Notes under the pieces: generated by a model
What the model was told of the DNA's origin: nothing
The model's input: the letters and a program-made list of their open reading frames with translations, nothing else
The model's database searches: none
Part shown: piece by piece, positions 43,780-52,840 of the stretch
Numbering within the stretch: position 1 is the stretch's first letter
How the letters are laid out: the number at the start of each line of letters is the position of its first letter
Program-made: the position numbers and the translations under genes
Assembly (NCBI RefSeq): GCF_020907405.1
Contig: NZ_JAJJOE010000014.1
Location: forward strand, 87,608 to 151,607
Source of the DNA: Arthrobacter sp. zg-Y769
Lineage (GTDB): Bacteria; Actinomycetota; Actinomycetes; Actinomycetales; Micrococcaceae
DNA: 64,000 nt
Direction: 5' to 3'

Positions 43780-45471
43780 ATGAGCGAAAACGCCGGCACC
43801 GGCCTGCTCACCCCGCCGCCGCTGGAGGCGGGAACCCTGAGGATCGTTGCGCTGGGCGGCCTCGGCGAAATCGGCCGGAACATGGCCGTCTTCGAAATCG
43901 ACGGCAAGCTGCTCATAGTGGACTGCGGTGTCCTCTTCCCCGAAGAAACGCAGCCCGGCGTCGACCTCATCCTGCCGGACTTCTCCTACATCGAGGACCG
44001 CCTGGACGACGTGGTCGGCGTGGTGCTCACGCACGGCCACGAGGACCACATCGGGGCGGTGCCCTATCTGCTGAGGCTGAAGAACGACATTCCGCTGATC
44101 GGATCGCAGCTGACGCTGGCGCTGGTGGAAGCGAAGCTGCAGGAACACCGCATCAAGCCGTTCTCCCTGACGGTCACCGAGGGGCAGATCGAACAGCTCG
44201 GCCCGTTCGAGTGCGAATTCGTGGCGGTCAACCACTCCATCCCCGATGCGCTGGCCGTGTTCATCCGGACCGAAGCCGGCACGGTGCTGCACACCGGCGA
44301 CTTCAAGATGGACCAGCTGCCCCTGGACGGCCGGATCACGGACCTGCGCGCCTTCGCCCGGCTGGGCGAAGAGGGCGTGGACCTGTTTATGGCCGACTCG
44401 ACCAACGCCGACGTCCCCGGGTTCACCACCGCCGAACGCGAAATCGGCCCGGTGCTGCAGGAACTGTTCGGCAAGGTGGACAAGCGCATCATCGTCGCTT
44501 CCTTCTCCTCCCACATCCACCGTGTGCAGCAGGTCCTCGACGCCGCCGCCGCGCACAACCGCTTCGTCTGCTTCGTCGGCCGGTCCATGGTGCGCAACAT
44601 GGCCATCGCCGAAAAGCTCGGATACCTCCACGTGCCCGAGGGCATCCTTGTGGACCTGAAGAACGTCGACGACCTGCCGGACAACAAGGTGGTGCTGATG
44701 TCCACCGGGTCGCAGGGCGAACCCATGGCGGCCCTGTCCCGGATGGCCAACGGCGACCACCGTATCCGGATCGGCAAGGGGGACACCGTCATCCTGGCTT
44801 CGTCCCTGATTCCGGGCAACGAAAACGCCGTCTTCCGCGTGATCAACGGGCTGATGCGCCTCGGCGCCGACGTCGTCCACAAGGGCAACGCGAAAATCCA
44901 CGTCTCCGGGCACGCCGCCGCCGGGGAACTGCTCTACTGCTACAACATCCTGCAGCCGAAAAACGCCATGCCGGTGCACGGCGAAACCCGGCACCTGATC
45001 GCCAACGGCCGGCTGGCCGCCGCCACCGGTGTCCCGGAACAGAACATCATCCTGGCCGACGACGGTACGGTGGTCGACCTGCGCGAGGGCAAGGCCCGCG
45101 TGGTCGGGGAAGTGGAGTGCGGCTTCGTCTACGTGGACGGGTCCAGCGTCGGCGCGATTACCGACACCGACCTGAAAGACCGCCGGATCCTCAGCGAGGA
45201 AGGGTTCATTTCCATCATCAGCGTCGTGAACCGCAGCACCGGAACGATTGTCTCCGGCCCCGAGATCCATGCCCGCGGCTTTGCCGAGGGGGACGCGGTG
45301 TTTGACGAGATCATCCCCAAAATCAGTGCCGCGCTGGAAGAGGCGGTGCGCTCCAATACCGACCACACCACGTACCAGCTGCAGCAGGTGGTGCGGCGCG
45401 TCGTCGGCACCTGGGTCAACCGGCGGCTCCGCCGCCGCCCCATGATCGTGCCGGTAGTGGTCGAGGCCTAG
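43780..45471 (+). CDS. rnj: Ribonuclease J
   Basis: A 563-residue metallo-beta-lactamase/beta-CASP nuclease acting as endo- and 5'-3' exoribonuclease. The metal motif is HGHEDH (residues 85-90), with further ligands in HSIPDAL and HTGDFKMD. beta-CASP motifs are SSHIHRVQQV and STGSQGEPMAALSRMA. HVSGHAAAGEL and the C-terminal domain RRILSEEGFISIISVVN complete it. Translationally close to dapA. Together with pnp it forms the RNA-decay set of the window. Confidence 0.97.
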   Translation: MSENAGTGLLTPPPLEAGTLRIVALGGLGEIGRNMAVFEIDGKLLIVDCGVLFPEETQPGVDLILPDFSYIEDRLDDVVGVVLTHGHEDHIGAVPYLLRLKNDIPLIGSQLTLALVEAKLQEHRIKPFSLTVTEGQIEQLGPFECEFVAVNHSIPDALAVFIRTEAGTVLHTGDFKMDQLPLDGRITDLRAFARLGEEGVDLFMADSTNADVPGFTTAEREIGPVLQELFGKVDKRIIVASFSSHIHRVQQVLDAAAAHNRFVCFVGRSMVRNMAIAEKLGYLHVPEGILVDLKNVDDLPDNKVVLMSTGSQGEPMAALSRMANGDHRIRIGKGDTVILASSLIPGNENAVFRVINGLMRLGADVVHKGNAKIHVSGHAAAGELLYCYNILQPKNAMPVHGETRHLIANGRLAAATGVPEQNIILADDGTVVDLREGKARVVGEVECGFVYVDGSSVGAITDTDLKDRRILSEEGFISIISVVNRSTGTIVSGPEIHARGFAEGDAVFDEIIPKISAALEEAVRSNTDHTTYQLQQVVRRVVGTWVNRRLRRRPMIVPVVVEA

Positions 45472-45554
45472 TTTCCCCGTGTGACGCGGCAAGGAAAGTA
45501 GTCCTTAAACCGTTCCCGGCCGCGTAAATTCAAGGGATCCAAGGCCGCATCGGG

Positions 45555-45560
45555 TAGCGT
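45555..45560 (+). promoter_or_regulatory. -10 element TAGCGT, leaderless start of ftsK
   Basis: TAGCGT ends seven bases before the ATG at 45568. This favours that ATG over the in-frame GTG at 45559, which would lie inside the -10 box. Confidence 0.5.
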
Positions 45561-45567
45561 GGCTCGT

Positions 45568-48459
45568 ATGGCGACTCGTACTTCCCCTGCCGCACGCAGC
45601 GGTGCCTCCGGCCGGACAACGGCCCGGAGCTCCGGCGGCAGCTCAAGCAAGACATCAGGCAAGTCCAACCCGCGCGGCGGATCCGGAGGCCGGGGGACCT
45701 CCGCGTCGCGGCAGGCACCCCCGGACCAGCTGCCGCTGCCGCTGCGCGCTGTGGAGAGCGCCTGGATGGGCATCTCCCGCCTTGCCGGCGCCGGCGTCCG
45801 CAAGCTCGGCGCCGATGTTTCACCGGACCGCGAGATCCGCCGTGACGGCACCGGTTTCTTCCTGATCCTGATTGCCCTTGCGGTCGCCACCGTCGAATGG
45901 TGGGCCCTGCGCGGTCCCGTCGCGGACGTCATCCACGCCGGTGCCGCCGGAACCTTCGGCTGGATGGCCGTGGTGCTGCCCTTTATGCTCACCACCGGTG
46001 CCGTACGCCTGTTCCGCTACCCGGAGCGCCACCGCGCCAACAGCAGGATCAGCATCGGCCTGGTCATCATGCTGCTGGCCGGCTCCGGAATCACCCATAT
46101 TGTCGGCGGGCTGCCCGCGCTGTCGGACGGTTTTGCCCGGCTCTGGGCCTCCGGCGGCATTGTTGGCTTCCTCGTCGCCGGGCCGCTGTCCGCCGCCCTG
46201 ACCCAATGGCCGGTGCTGATCCTTCTGTCGCTGCTGGTGTTCGTGAGCGTCCTGATCGTCACCGCCACGCCGTTCCGCCATATTCCGCTGCGCCTGCGGG
46301 CACTGTATGAACACCTCATGGGCCAGGACCTGGACCCCGATGATCCTGAAGCGCACGACCAGAGCTACCTCTACGGCACGCCGAAGCCGGAAAAGGTCCG
46401 CAAGCCGCGCAAGAGCCGCCGCGAGAAGGAAGCAGAGGCTGCCGCCGCGCAGGACGGCTTCGCCGGTGATGAAGCGTTCGAACGCGCGCTGCTGCAGGAT
46501 GAAGAAGAAGAGGCAGCCGCCGCTGCCGCGGCTGCACCTGCCGTCCCCCCGGGGGTCCGGCGTCCCACGCAGTCCGAGCTGGCCACGCAGAAGATCCGCC
46601 GCAACCAGGGCCTGCCGGTCGACGGCGGAACCGAGTCCGCCGAGCCGCCCACCGAGGCGATCAGCACCGTTCCGGGCGCCACCGAGGTCCTCAACCTGGC
46701 CGCCGTGCCGCCCGTTGCCCCCGTGCCTTCCCGGCCGGTCCAGCCGGTGCCCCCTTCCACCCCCATCCCGCAGCGCACCGAGCAGCTGCAGCTCTCCGGC
46801 GACATCACCTATACCCTGCCGCCGTCGGACTTCCTGCCCCCGGGACCGCCGGCAAAGGAACGCTCCGAAGCCAACGACGCCGTCGTCGCGGCGCTGACGC
46901 ATACCCTCGAGCAGTTCAACGTGGATGCCAAGGTCACCGGCTTCTCCCGCGGCCCGACGGTCACCCGCTACGAGATCGAACTCGGCGAAGGCACCAAGGT
47001 GGAACGCGTCACGGCGCTGTCCAAGAACATTGCCTACGCCGTGGCCAGCTCCGACGTCCGCATCCTTTCGCCCATCCCCGGCAAGTCCGCCATCGGTATC
47101 GAAATCCCGAATGCCGACAAGGAGGTTGTGGCCCTGGGCGATGTCCTGCGGTCCAACTCCGCACGGAAGACCGAACACCCCATGGTGATGGGCGTCGGTA
47201 AGGACGTCGAGGGCGGTTTCGTGGTCGCCAACCTGGCCAAGATGCCCCACCTGCTGGTGGCCGGTGCCACCGGTGCCGGTAAGTCGTCCTTCGTGAACTC
47301 GATGATCACGTCCATCCTGATGCGCTCCACGCCGGACGAGGTGCGCATGGTGATGGTGGACCCCAAGCGCGTGGAACTGACCGCGTACGAGGGGGTGCCG
47401 CACCTGATCACCCCGATCATTACCAATCCGAAGAAGGCCGCGGAGGCGCTGCAGTGGGTGGTCCGTGAAATGGACACCCGCTACGACGACCTCGCCAACT
47501 TCGGTTTCAAGCACATTGACGACTTCAACAAGGCCGTCCGCAACGGCAAGGTGGTGCCCCCGGCCGGCTCCAAGCGGGTCATCCGGGCCTACCCCTACCT
47601 GCTGGTGATCGTAGACGAGCTGGCCGACCTCATGATGGTCGCCCCTCGCGACGTCGAAGACTCGATCGTGCGCATCACGCAGCTTGCCCGTGCCGCCGGC
47701 ATCCACCTGGTGCTGGCCACCCAGCGGCCCTCCGTCGACGTCGTGACCGGCCTGATCAAGGCCAACGTTCCCTCCCGCATGGCCTTCGCCACCTCGTCGG
47801 TCACCGACTCCCGCGTAGTCCTGGACCAGCCCGGCGCGGAAAAACTCCTGGGCCAGGGCGACGCACTGTTCCTGCCGATGGGCTCCAACAAACCCATCCG
47901 TGTCCAGGGCGCCTGGGTTACCGAGTCCGAGATCCACCGGGTGGTTGAGCACGTCAAGGGCCAGCTGCAGGCTGTCTACCGCGAAGACGTGGCGGTCACC
48001 GCGCCCAAGAAGCAGATCGACGACGACATCGGCGATGACCTCGACGTCCTGCTCCAGGCAACCGAACTGGTGGTGACCACGCAGTTCGGTTCGACCTCCA
48101 TGCTCCAGCGGAAGCTGCGCGTGGGCTTTGCGAAGGCCGGCCGGCTCATGGACCTGCTCGAATCCCGCGGCGTCGTGGGCCCGTCCGAAGGTTCCAAGGC
48201 CCGCGACGTGCTGGTGAAGCCGGATGACCTGGCTGCCACCCTCGCCGCCATCAGCGGGGGCGAAGCTCCGGAACCGTCCGGGGGTGCCGGAGCCGCGGCG
48301 CTGGCGGACAATGCGAACGCCAACCACGGCTTCGACCCGTCAGGCCCGGTGGACCTGGTCGCCGCCGACCTGGAGGGCAGGCCGCAGGCAAGCGAGTACC
48401 ACGACGGCGTGGACGACCCGGACGGGTCCGAAGACGCATGGAACCTCACCGGCCGGTGA
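45568..48459 (+). CDS. ftsK: DNA translocase FtsK/SpoIIIE
   Basis: A 963-residue motor that pumps chromosome ends through the division septum. A low-complexity N-terminal tail (about 50 residues) precedes four membrane helices (about 90-240). A Pro/Ala/Glu-rich linker follows (about 265-430). The motor has Walker A GATGAGKSS (566-574), Walker B VIVDELADLMM and TQRPSVDVVTGLIKAN. The C-terminal gamma domain has QRKLRVGFAKAGRLMDLLE, which reads KOPS-type polarity sequences. The ATG at 45568 is chosen over the GTG at 45559 because of the promoter position. Confidence 0.97.
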   Translation: MATRTSPAARSGASGRTTARSSGGSSSKTSGKSNPRGGSGGRGTSASRQAPPDQLPLPLRAVESAWMGISRLAGAGVRKLGADVSPDREIRRDGTGFFLILIALAVATVEWWALRGPVADVIHAGAAGTFGWMAVVLPFMLTTGAVRLFRYPERHRANSRISIGLVIMLLAGSGITHIVGGLPALSDGFARLWASGGIVGFLVAGPLSAALTQWPVLILLSLLVFVSVLIVTATPFRHIPLRLRALYEHLMGQDLDPDDPEAHDQSYLYGTPKPEKVRKPRKSRREKEAEAAAAQDGFAGDEAFERALLQDEEEEAAAAAAAAPAVPPGVRRPTQSELATQKIRRNQGLPVDGGTESAEPPTEAISTVPGATEVLNLAAVPPVAPVPSRPVQPVPPSTPIPQRTEQLQLSGDITYTLPPSDFLPPGPPAKERSEANDAVVAALTHTLEQFNVDAKVTGFSRGPTVTRYEIELGEGTKVERVTALSKNIAYAVASSDVRILSPIPGKSAIGIEIPNADKEVVALGDVLRSNSARKTEHPMVMGVGKDVEGGFVVANLAKMPHLLVAGATGAGKSSFVNSMITSILMRSTPDEVRMVMVDPKRVELTAYEGVPHLITPIITNPKKAAEALQWVVREMDTRYDDLANFGFKHIDDFNKAVRNGKVVPPAGSKRVIRAYPYLLVIVDELADLMMVAPRDVEDSIVRITQLARAAGIHLVLATQRPSVDVVTGLIKANVPSRMAFATSSVTDSRVVLDQPGAEKLLGQGDALFLPMGSNKPIRVQGAWVTESEIHRVVEHVKGQLQAVYREDVAVTAPKKQIDDDIGDDLDVLLQATELVVTTQFGSTSMLQRKLRVGFAKAGRLMDLLESRGVVGPSEGSKARDVLVKPDDLAATLAAISGGEAPEPSGGAGAAALADNANANHGFDPSGPVDLVAADLEGRPQASEYHDGVDDPDGSEDAWNLTGR

Positions 48460-48467
48460 ATCTTCGC

Positions 48468-48473
48468 TACGCT
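48468..48473 (+). promoter_or_regulatory. -10 element TACGCT, leaderless start of pgsA
   Basis: TACGCT ends six bases before the GTG at 48480, within 30 bp of the ftsK stop. It would give pgsA a separate leaderless transcript. Confidence 0.45.
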
Positions 48474-48479
48474 GATGAC

Positions 48480-49070
48480 GTGAGCAATTCTCCTACCGAG
48501 AGGGTCCCGACCCTCAATATCGCCAATGCACTGACGGTGGCGCGGATCCTGATGGTTCCGCTGTTTATCTGGTTCCTTGCGTCCGACGACGGCCGTGACG
48601 GCCTGTTCCGCTGGCTCGCCGTGGCAACCTTCGCCGTCGCCATCTACACCGACAAGCTCGACGGCGATATTGCCCGCAGCCGCGGGTTGATTACCGACTT
48701 CGGCAAAATCGCCGACCCGATAGCGGACAAGCTGCTGATTGGATCGGCACTGGTGATGCTGTCGCTGCTGGGCGAGCTGTGGTGGTGGGTCACCATCGTT
48801 ATCCTCGTCCGTGAACTCGGCATCACGCTGATGCGCTTCGTTGTCATCAGGTACGGCGTTATGGCCGCCTCGAGGGGCGGCAAGCTCAAGACGGTAGTCC
48901 AGACCTTCGCCATCTTTGTGTTCCTGCTTCCGCTGACCGCCTGGCTGGGTGCCTGGGCCTGGTGGATCGGAGCCGTCCTTATGGCCGCCGCACTCGTGAT
49001 CACCGTGGTCACCGGCGTCGACTACGTCCTGCAGGCCGTCAAGCTGCGCCGCGAGGGCAAACGCGTATGA
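48480..49070 (+). CDS. pgsA: CDP-alcohol phosphatidyltransferase (phosphatidylglycerophosphate synthase type)
   Basis: A 196-residue membrane enzyme that joins CDP-diacylglycerol to glycerol-3-phosphate. The catalytic motif D-x-x-D-G-x-x-A-R-x8-G-x3-D-x3-D is complete in DKLDGDIARSRG and DFGKIADPIADK. Four to five hydrophobic helices surround it. The position between ftsK and cinA-clgR matches mycobacterial pgsA3. The ATG of cinA overlaps its stop (ATGA). Confidence 0.94.
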   Translation: MSNSPTERVPTLNIANALTVARILMVPLFIWFLASDDGRDGLFRWLAVATFAVAIYTDKLDGDIARSRGLITDFGKIADPIADKLLIGSALVMLSLLGELWWWVTIVILVRELGITLMRFVVIRYGVMAASRGGKLKTVVQTFAIFVFLLPLTAWLGAWAWWIGAVLMAAALVITVVTGVDYVLQAVKLRREGKRV

Positions 49071-49555
49071 GCCAGGCGCCGGCTTCCGTCCTCGCGGAAG
49101 AGGTGCTGGCCGCCGCGGGCCGGTCCGGGCAGACCGTGGCCACTGCCGAGTCGCTTACTGCCGGCATGGTGTGTGCCGAACTGGGGTCCGTCCCCGGCGC
49201 CTCCGCCGTTTTGCAGGGGGGAGTGGTTGCGTACCAAAATGGAGTCAAGCTTTCCGTCCTCGGGGTTCCGGGGGAGCTCCTGGCGGAAGCGGGATCCGTT
49301 GACGGCAGGGTGGCCGAGTACATGGCGGAAGGTGCGCGGCGTGTTCTTGGTGCCGACGTCGGGGTGTCCACCACCGGCGCCGCCGGGCCCCAGGCCCATG
49401 ACGGCAAACCGGTTGGTACCGTCTTCGTGGGGATCGCTACTTCCGAAGGGACCTCCTTCCGGGAGTTCCTATTCCCGGGGGACCGTACGGCCATCCGCGC
49501 GGCGGCGTGCAACGAAGCACTCTCCATGCTGGGATCGGTGCTGGAAGACCGCTAG
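49067..49555 (+). CDS. CinA C-terminal-domain nicotinamide-nucleotide amidohydrolase (PncC type)
   Basis: A 162-residue single-domain protein that lacks the N-terminal MoCF domain of full CinA. The family pattern is TVATAESLTAGMVCAELGSVPGASAVLQGGVVAYQN, seen here in segments, and VGVSTTGAAGPQAHDGKPVGTVFVG. PncC deamidates nicotinamide mononucleotide in NAD recycling. It shares a transcript with pgsA. A short stem with TTTT follows at 49624-49642. Confidence 0.9.
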   Translation: MSQAPASVLAEEVLAAAGRSGQTVATAESLTAGMVCAELGSVPGASAVLQGGVVAYQNGVKLSVLGVPGELLAEAGSVDGRVAEYMAEGARRVLGADVGVSTTGAAGPQAHDGKPVGTVFVGIATSEGTSFREFLFPGDRTAIRAAACNEALSMLGSVLEDR

Positions 49556-49661
49556 CGCGGCGGCCGGACCGGATGCCGTGTCGGCGGGAACAAAACCGGC
49601 AGGGCATCAGTTGTTAGTATCAGGAACCGCCAAGGTTCTTTTATTACGATCTTTGGACAGT

Positions 49662-49678
49662 CTGCGGTACCGCCGCAG
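49662..49678. promoter_or_regulatory. Palindrome upstream of clgR
   Basis: CTGCGG-TACCG-CCGCAG, with the inner palindrome GCGGTACCGC, lies in the clgR promoter region just downstream of a TTGGAC that could be a -35 box. ClgR regulates its own gene in related bacteria, so this is a possible binding site; the match to a published consensus was not checked. Confidence 0.35.
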
Positions 49679-49801
49679 TCCGTACTCACAGGGAGCAGGA
49701 CGATACACATGGTTAAGCAACCCGTATCCGTGAACGGCGTGATCCGCTGGCGGGATGTAGGGTTGGCGGAAGACGCACACCGGGAGCCTAAGGAGCGCAA
49801 G

Positions 49802-50134
49802 ATGGTAGTTCTTCGTCACGAGATTGGTGATGTTCTCCGCGACGTGCGCCAGCGCCAGGGCCGGACCCTGCGCGAGGTGTCGCACAGCGCCCGTGTCTCT
49901 CTCGGCTACCTCAGCGAGGTTGAGCGCGGACAGAAAGAAGCATCATCCGAACTTCTGTCTTCAATCTGCAGCGCCCTCGATGTGCCCCTGTCCCTGATGC
50001 TCCGTGAGGTCAGCGACCGGGTGGCAAACGCCGAAGGCGTTGCCATTCCAGACACCGTTCCGTCTGAGTTTTCCCGGGAGTTCGCCCGCGAATTCCCCGA
50101 AGACCTGGCACGGGATCTGGCCCGCACATCCTAA
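49802..50134 (+). CDS. clgR: ClgR-type helix-turn-helix transcriptional regulator
   Basis: A 110-residue XRE-family activator. The DNA-binding domain is [35 protein letters not shown] in two halves, matching ClgR of corynebacteria and mycobacteria, which controls clp proteases and stress genes. The ATG at 49802 follows AAGGAG; an in-frame ATG at 49709 would add 31 poorly conserved residues. The C-terminus ends RTS after acidic and aromatic stretches. The pgsA-cinA-clgR order is conserved in actinobacteria, but the pspA gene that follows in mycobacteria is absent here. Confidence 0.88.
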   Translation: MVVLRHEIGDVLRDVRQRQGRTLREVSHSARVSLGYLSEVERGQKEASSELLSSICSALDVPLSLMLREVSDRVANAEGVAIPDTVPSEFSREFAREFPEDLARDLARTS

Positions 50135-50246
50135 AACCGCACACCCGCAGCGCGGTGACGGGCCGAACGGAATCGGCCGCAGTGACTGCGTTGCCCCATA
50201 GACATACCCCCTGACGCTGAACCGTCGGGGTTGGGAATTTCAGAGG

Positions 50247-50279
50247 AAACCCCCGCAGGCACGGTGCCTGCGGGGGTTT
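50247..50279. terminator. Strong bidirectional hairpin between clgR and the MarR gene
   Basis: AAACCCCCGCAGGCAC pairs perfectly with GTGCCTGCGGGGGTTT around a minimal loop, giving a 16-bp GC-rich stem with A and T tails. It serves both convergent genes. A weaker stem lies just before it (about 50210-50230). Confidence 0.85.
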
Positions 50280-50296
50280 GTTCCGTTCCGGACCCG

Positions 50297-51001
50297 TTAC
50301 GGGCCGCGGCTGCTGCCTCCCGGTCCGTCCGCGGCGGCGCCGTCCGGGGCGGTGCTTTCCGGTGCGGTGCCTTCCGGCGCGGACGGCTCGTCTTCCGGCT
50401 GGTCACCGGCGGGCCGGACAGAGGCGTTGAGCTTGTGCAGCAACCGGACCAAGGTATGGAGTTCCTCCGATTCCCAGCCCGTCCAGGTACGCCGAAAATG
50501 CTCCTTGCGCGCGGTGGCCGTGCCTTCCAGCCGCGCAGCCCCCAACTCCGTGAGATTGATCGGCTGCGCCCGCCCGTCCACCGGATCCGCATGCTTCTCC
50601 ACCAGCCCCAGGCCCTGCAGCATGGCGACCTGCCGGCTGAGCGAAGGCTTGCCCACGCCTACCGCTGCCGCGAGATCCGTCAGGCGCAGCGGACCCTGCT
50701 GATGGAGCAGGACCATCAGGCCGTACGCGGAGGGCTCCATATCGGGATGGACCTCCCTGGCAATCCGGTGGGAGCTGGCACGGGCCCGGCGCCACAATAC
50801 GCTGAGTTCCTGCTCAAGGTCCTCGATGGCCGTGTCCTTGTCCGGGCCGCTGCCGGACTCCGCGGCGCCGTCGGGTCCAGCCGAACCCTGGCTGTCTCCA
50901 GGCGGGGCAGGCGCGGCAGCTTTGCCGGCAGCCACTGCCGGGTCCGTGGTTGGGGGAGTGGCGCCGGCGGGGAAACCGGCGGGACCGGATGTTTCGGTCA
51001 T
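50297..51001 (-). CDS. MarR family transcriptional regulator
   Basis: A 234-residue protein. The winged helix-turn-helix lies in the middle (about 62-185): GLMVLLHQQGPLRLTDLAAAVGVGKPSLSRQVAMLQGLGLVEKHADPVDGRAQ in the MarR order, including the Asp-x-Arg wing. Both ends are low-complexity (Pro/Ala/Gly/Ser), 55 residues N-terminal and 45 C-terminal, unusual for the family. Convergent to clgR. No target genes are adjacent except possibly itself. Confidence 0.88.
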   Translation of the reverse strand: MTETSGPAGFPAGATPPTTDPAVAAGKAAAPAPPGDSQGSAGPDGAAESGSGPDKDTAIEDLEQELSVLWRRARASSHRIAREVHPDMEPSAYGLMVLLHQQGPLRLTDLAAAVGVGKPSLSRQVAMLQGLGLVEKHADPVDGRAQPINLTELGAARLEGTATARKEHFRRTWTGWESEELHTLVRLLHKLNASVRPAGDQPEDEPSAPEGTAPESTAPDGAAADGPGGSSRGP

Positions 51002-51105
51002 CCCCCATTGTAGGATCGCGGCACTGCGGAGGCACCGGGAAACGATCAGGTTTTGTCGGCGCCGGCCCGTTCGCCGCCGTGTTTCGTGCGTGAGAGGATT
51101 AATTG

Positions 51106-51330
51106 ATGCGTATCAGTGATTTCTGGCGGCTTATGGATGACGAGTTCGGCTCGGCCTACTCGCGGGTCCTGGCTGCGGACCTTGTTCTCGGCCAGCTCGG
51201 CGGCGTCACCGCTGCGCAGGCGTTGGAGAAGGGTGTGGAGCCTAAGTCCGTGTGGCTTGCGGTGTGCGATATCCAGGACGTTCCGCAGGAACGCCGGCTG
51301 GGCCGAGACATCAAGCCCAAAGCAAACTAG
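51106..51330 (+). CDS. DUF3046 domain protein
   Basis: A 74-residue protein of the actinobacterial DUF3046 family, which sits just upstream of recA in most members of the phylum. The typical start RISDFWRLMDDEFGSAYSRVL, in parts, and the end DVPQERRLGRDIKPK are present. GAGAGG precedes the ATG. Its role is unknown; the fixed place next to recA-recX suggests a link to DNA repair. Confidence 0.9.
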   Translation: MRISDFWRLMDDEFGSAYSRVLAADLVLGQLGGVTAAQALEKGVEPKSVWLAVCDIQDVPQERRLGRDIKPKAN

Positions 51331-51374
51331 CGCCGCTGCCGGACCGCGCGATACGGACACGCCGGAGCCGCTAT

Positions 51375-51390
51375 TCGAATATTTGTTCGG
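51375..51390. promoter_or_regulatory. LexA-type SOS box upstream of recA
   Basis: TCGAATATTTGTTCGG matches the actinobacterial SOS box TCGAAC-N4-GTTCGA at 10 of the 12 defined positions. A possible -10 TATGCT lies 17 bp after the 5' half (51398-51403). LexA would repress recA through it. Confidence 0.75.
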
Positions 51391-51481
51391 ATAAAGATAT
51401 GCTCCTACACAGGGTCGGTCCTAGCCGATGCGGCCCGGGGATATCCACAAGTCAATGAGTAATACGTTCCGGTCAGCCGTT

Positions 51482-51504
51482 TTGTCAGTGCCGCCGGATA
51501 GGGT
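51482..51504 (+). promoter_or_regulatory. PafBC-dependent-type promoter of recA
   Basis: TTGTCAGTG, eight bases, then TAGGGT: this fits the DNA-damage promoter described for mycobacteria (TTGTCRGTG-N8-TANNNT), known to depend on the PafBC activator. Transcription would start about 51511, leaving a 54-base leader before the recA ATG with GAGGTGA as ribosome site. Confidence 0.75.
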
Positions 51505-51564
51505 CGTAGATAAGAAATGACGACCGGCCTACGGGCCGCCCACAACCACAACACGAGGTGAAGA

Positions 51565-52617
51565 ATGGCTGCTCCAGCCGACCGCGCAAAAGCCCTAGAG
51601 GCAGCGCTGGCCCAGATCGACAAGCAATACGGCAAGGGTTCAATCATGCGCCTGGGCGACGAAGTGCGCGCCCCCGCCGAAACCATTTCCACCAGCTCCG
51701 TCGCGTTGGATGTGGCGCTGGGCATCGGCGGCCTGCCGCGCGGCCGCGTGGTGGAGATCTACGGTCCGGAATCCTCCGGTAAGACCACCCTGGCGCTGCA
51801 CGTTGTCGCCAATGCGCAGAAGAACGGCGGCATCGCCGCGTTCATCGACGCCGAGCATGCCCTGGACCCCATCTACGCAGCCAAGCTCGGCGTGGATACG
51901 GACTCGCTGCTGGTTTCGCAGCCGGACACCGGCGAGCAGGCCCTGGAAATCATGGACATGCTGATCGGGTCCGGATCGGTCGATGTCGTGGTCATTGACT
52001 CCGTTGCCGCACTGGTTCCGCGTGCCGAAATCGAAGGCGACATGGGCGACAGCCACGTGGGCCTGCAGGCCCGCCTGATGAGCCAGGCCCTGCGTAAGAT
52101 CGCAGGCCGGCTGAGCCACACGAACACCACCGCCATCTTCATCAACCAGCTGCGTGAAAAGATCGGCGTGTTCTTCGGCAGCCCGGAAACCACCACCGGT
52201 GGCAAGGCCCTGAAGTTCTATGCTTCCGTCCGCATCGACGTCCGTCGTATCGAGACACTGAAGGAAGGCACCAACCCGGTCGGTAACCGTACGCGTGCCA
52301 AGATCGTCAAGAACAAGATGGCTCCGCCCTTCAAGCAGGCCGAGTTCGACATCATGTACGGCGTCGGCATTTCCCGCGAGGGCGGACTCATCGATATGGG
52401 CGTGGAACACGGCCTGGTCAAGAAGTCCGGCGCCTGGTTCACCTATGACGGGGACCAGCTGGGGCAGGGCAAGGAAAACTCCCGTAACTTCCTGAAGGAC
52501 AATCCCGATCTGGCAGATGAGCTGGAGCGGCGTATCCGCGAAAAGCTCGGGATCGGTGTTCCTGCTGCCGAAGAGCCTGCGGCACCCAAGCTGAAGGCAG
52601 TCGGAAAGGACTCCTAG
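51565..52617 (+). CDS. recA: Recombinase RecA
   Basis: A 350-residue RecA for homologous recombination and SOS induction. Walker A is GPESSGKTT (67-75). Further motifs: [49 protein letters not shown] and [12 protein letters not shown]. No intein is present, unlike in M. tuberculosis. Controlled by an SOS box and a PafBC-type promoter. recX lies 223 bp downstream after a terminator-like hairpin and repeats. Confidence 0.99.
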   Translation: MAAPADRAKALEAALAQIDKQYGKGSIMRLGDEVRAPAETISTSSVALDVALGIGGLPRGRVVEIYGPESSGKTTLALHVVANAQKNGGIAAFIDAEHALDPIYAAKLGVDTDSLLVSQPDTGEQALEIMDMLIGSGSVDVVVIDSVAALVPRAEIEGDMGDSHVGLQARLMSQALRKIAGRLSHTNTTAIFINQLREKIGVFFGSPETTTGGKALKFYASVRIDVRRIETLKEGTNPVGNRTRAKIVKNKMAPPFKQAEFDIMYGVGISREGGLIDMGVEHGLVKKSGAWFTYDGDQLGQGKENSRNFLKDNPDLADELERRIREKLGIGVPAAEEPAAPKLKAVGKDS

Positions 52618-52664
52618 CAGCCGGCCCGCTGTCCCGGGATACCTGTCCCGGGATACCTGGACCA

Positions 52665-52696
52665 GGGAAGCCGCTCCCGCAAGGGTGCGGCTTCCC
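52665..52696 (+). terminator. Hairpin after recA
   Basis: GGGAAGCCGC (52665-52674) pairs with GCGGCTTCCC (52687-52696) around a 12-base loop. No clear T-run follows, so it may attenuate rather than stop transcription into recX. A short tandem repeat, TGTCCCGGGATACC, precedes it. Confidence 0.6.
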
Positions 52697-52759
52697 GTCC
52701 GAAACGGCGGGTTAGGGCGCAGCCGCTCTCCACGGCGACACGGGGAGTGAAAGCGGGGG

Positions 52760-52804
52760 AGTGGAAGTCCGGGAAGTGGAAGTCCGGGAAGTGGAAGTCC
52801 GGGG
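52760..52804. repeat. 15-bp tandem repeat before recX
   Basis: AGTGGAAGTCCGGGA occurs three times with a 15-bp period from 52760, the last copy changed by one base. A related GGGGAGT follows it. The repeats sit 36-80 bp before the recX ATG. Confidence 0.75.
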
Positions 52805-52840
52805 AGTAAAAAGGGAGCAGAGTCCCTGGATCGGGTACTT

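Noticed and set aside
45820..48327. Long minus-strand frame opposite ftsK
   Set aside because: Same antisense artefact of GC-rich codons; composition is Gly/Asp/His/Val-rich without a family pattern.
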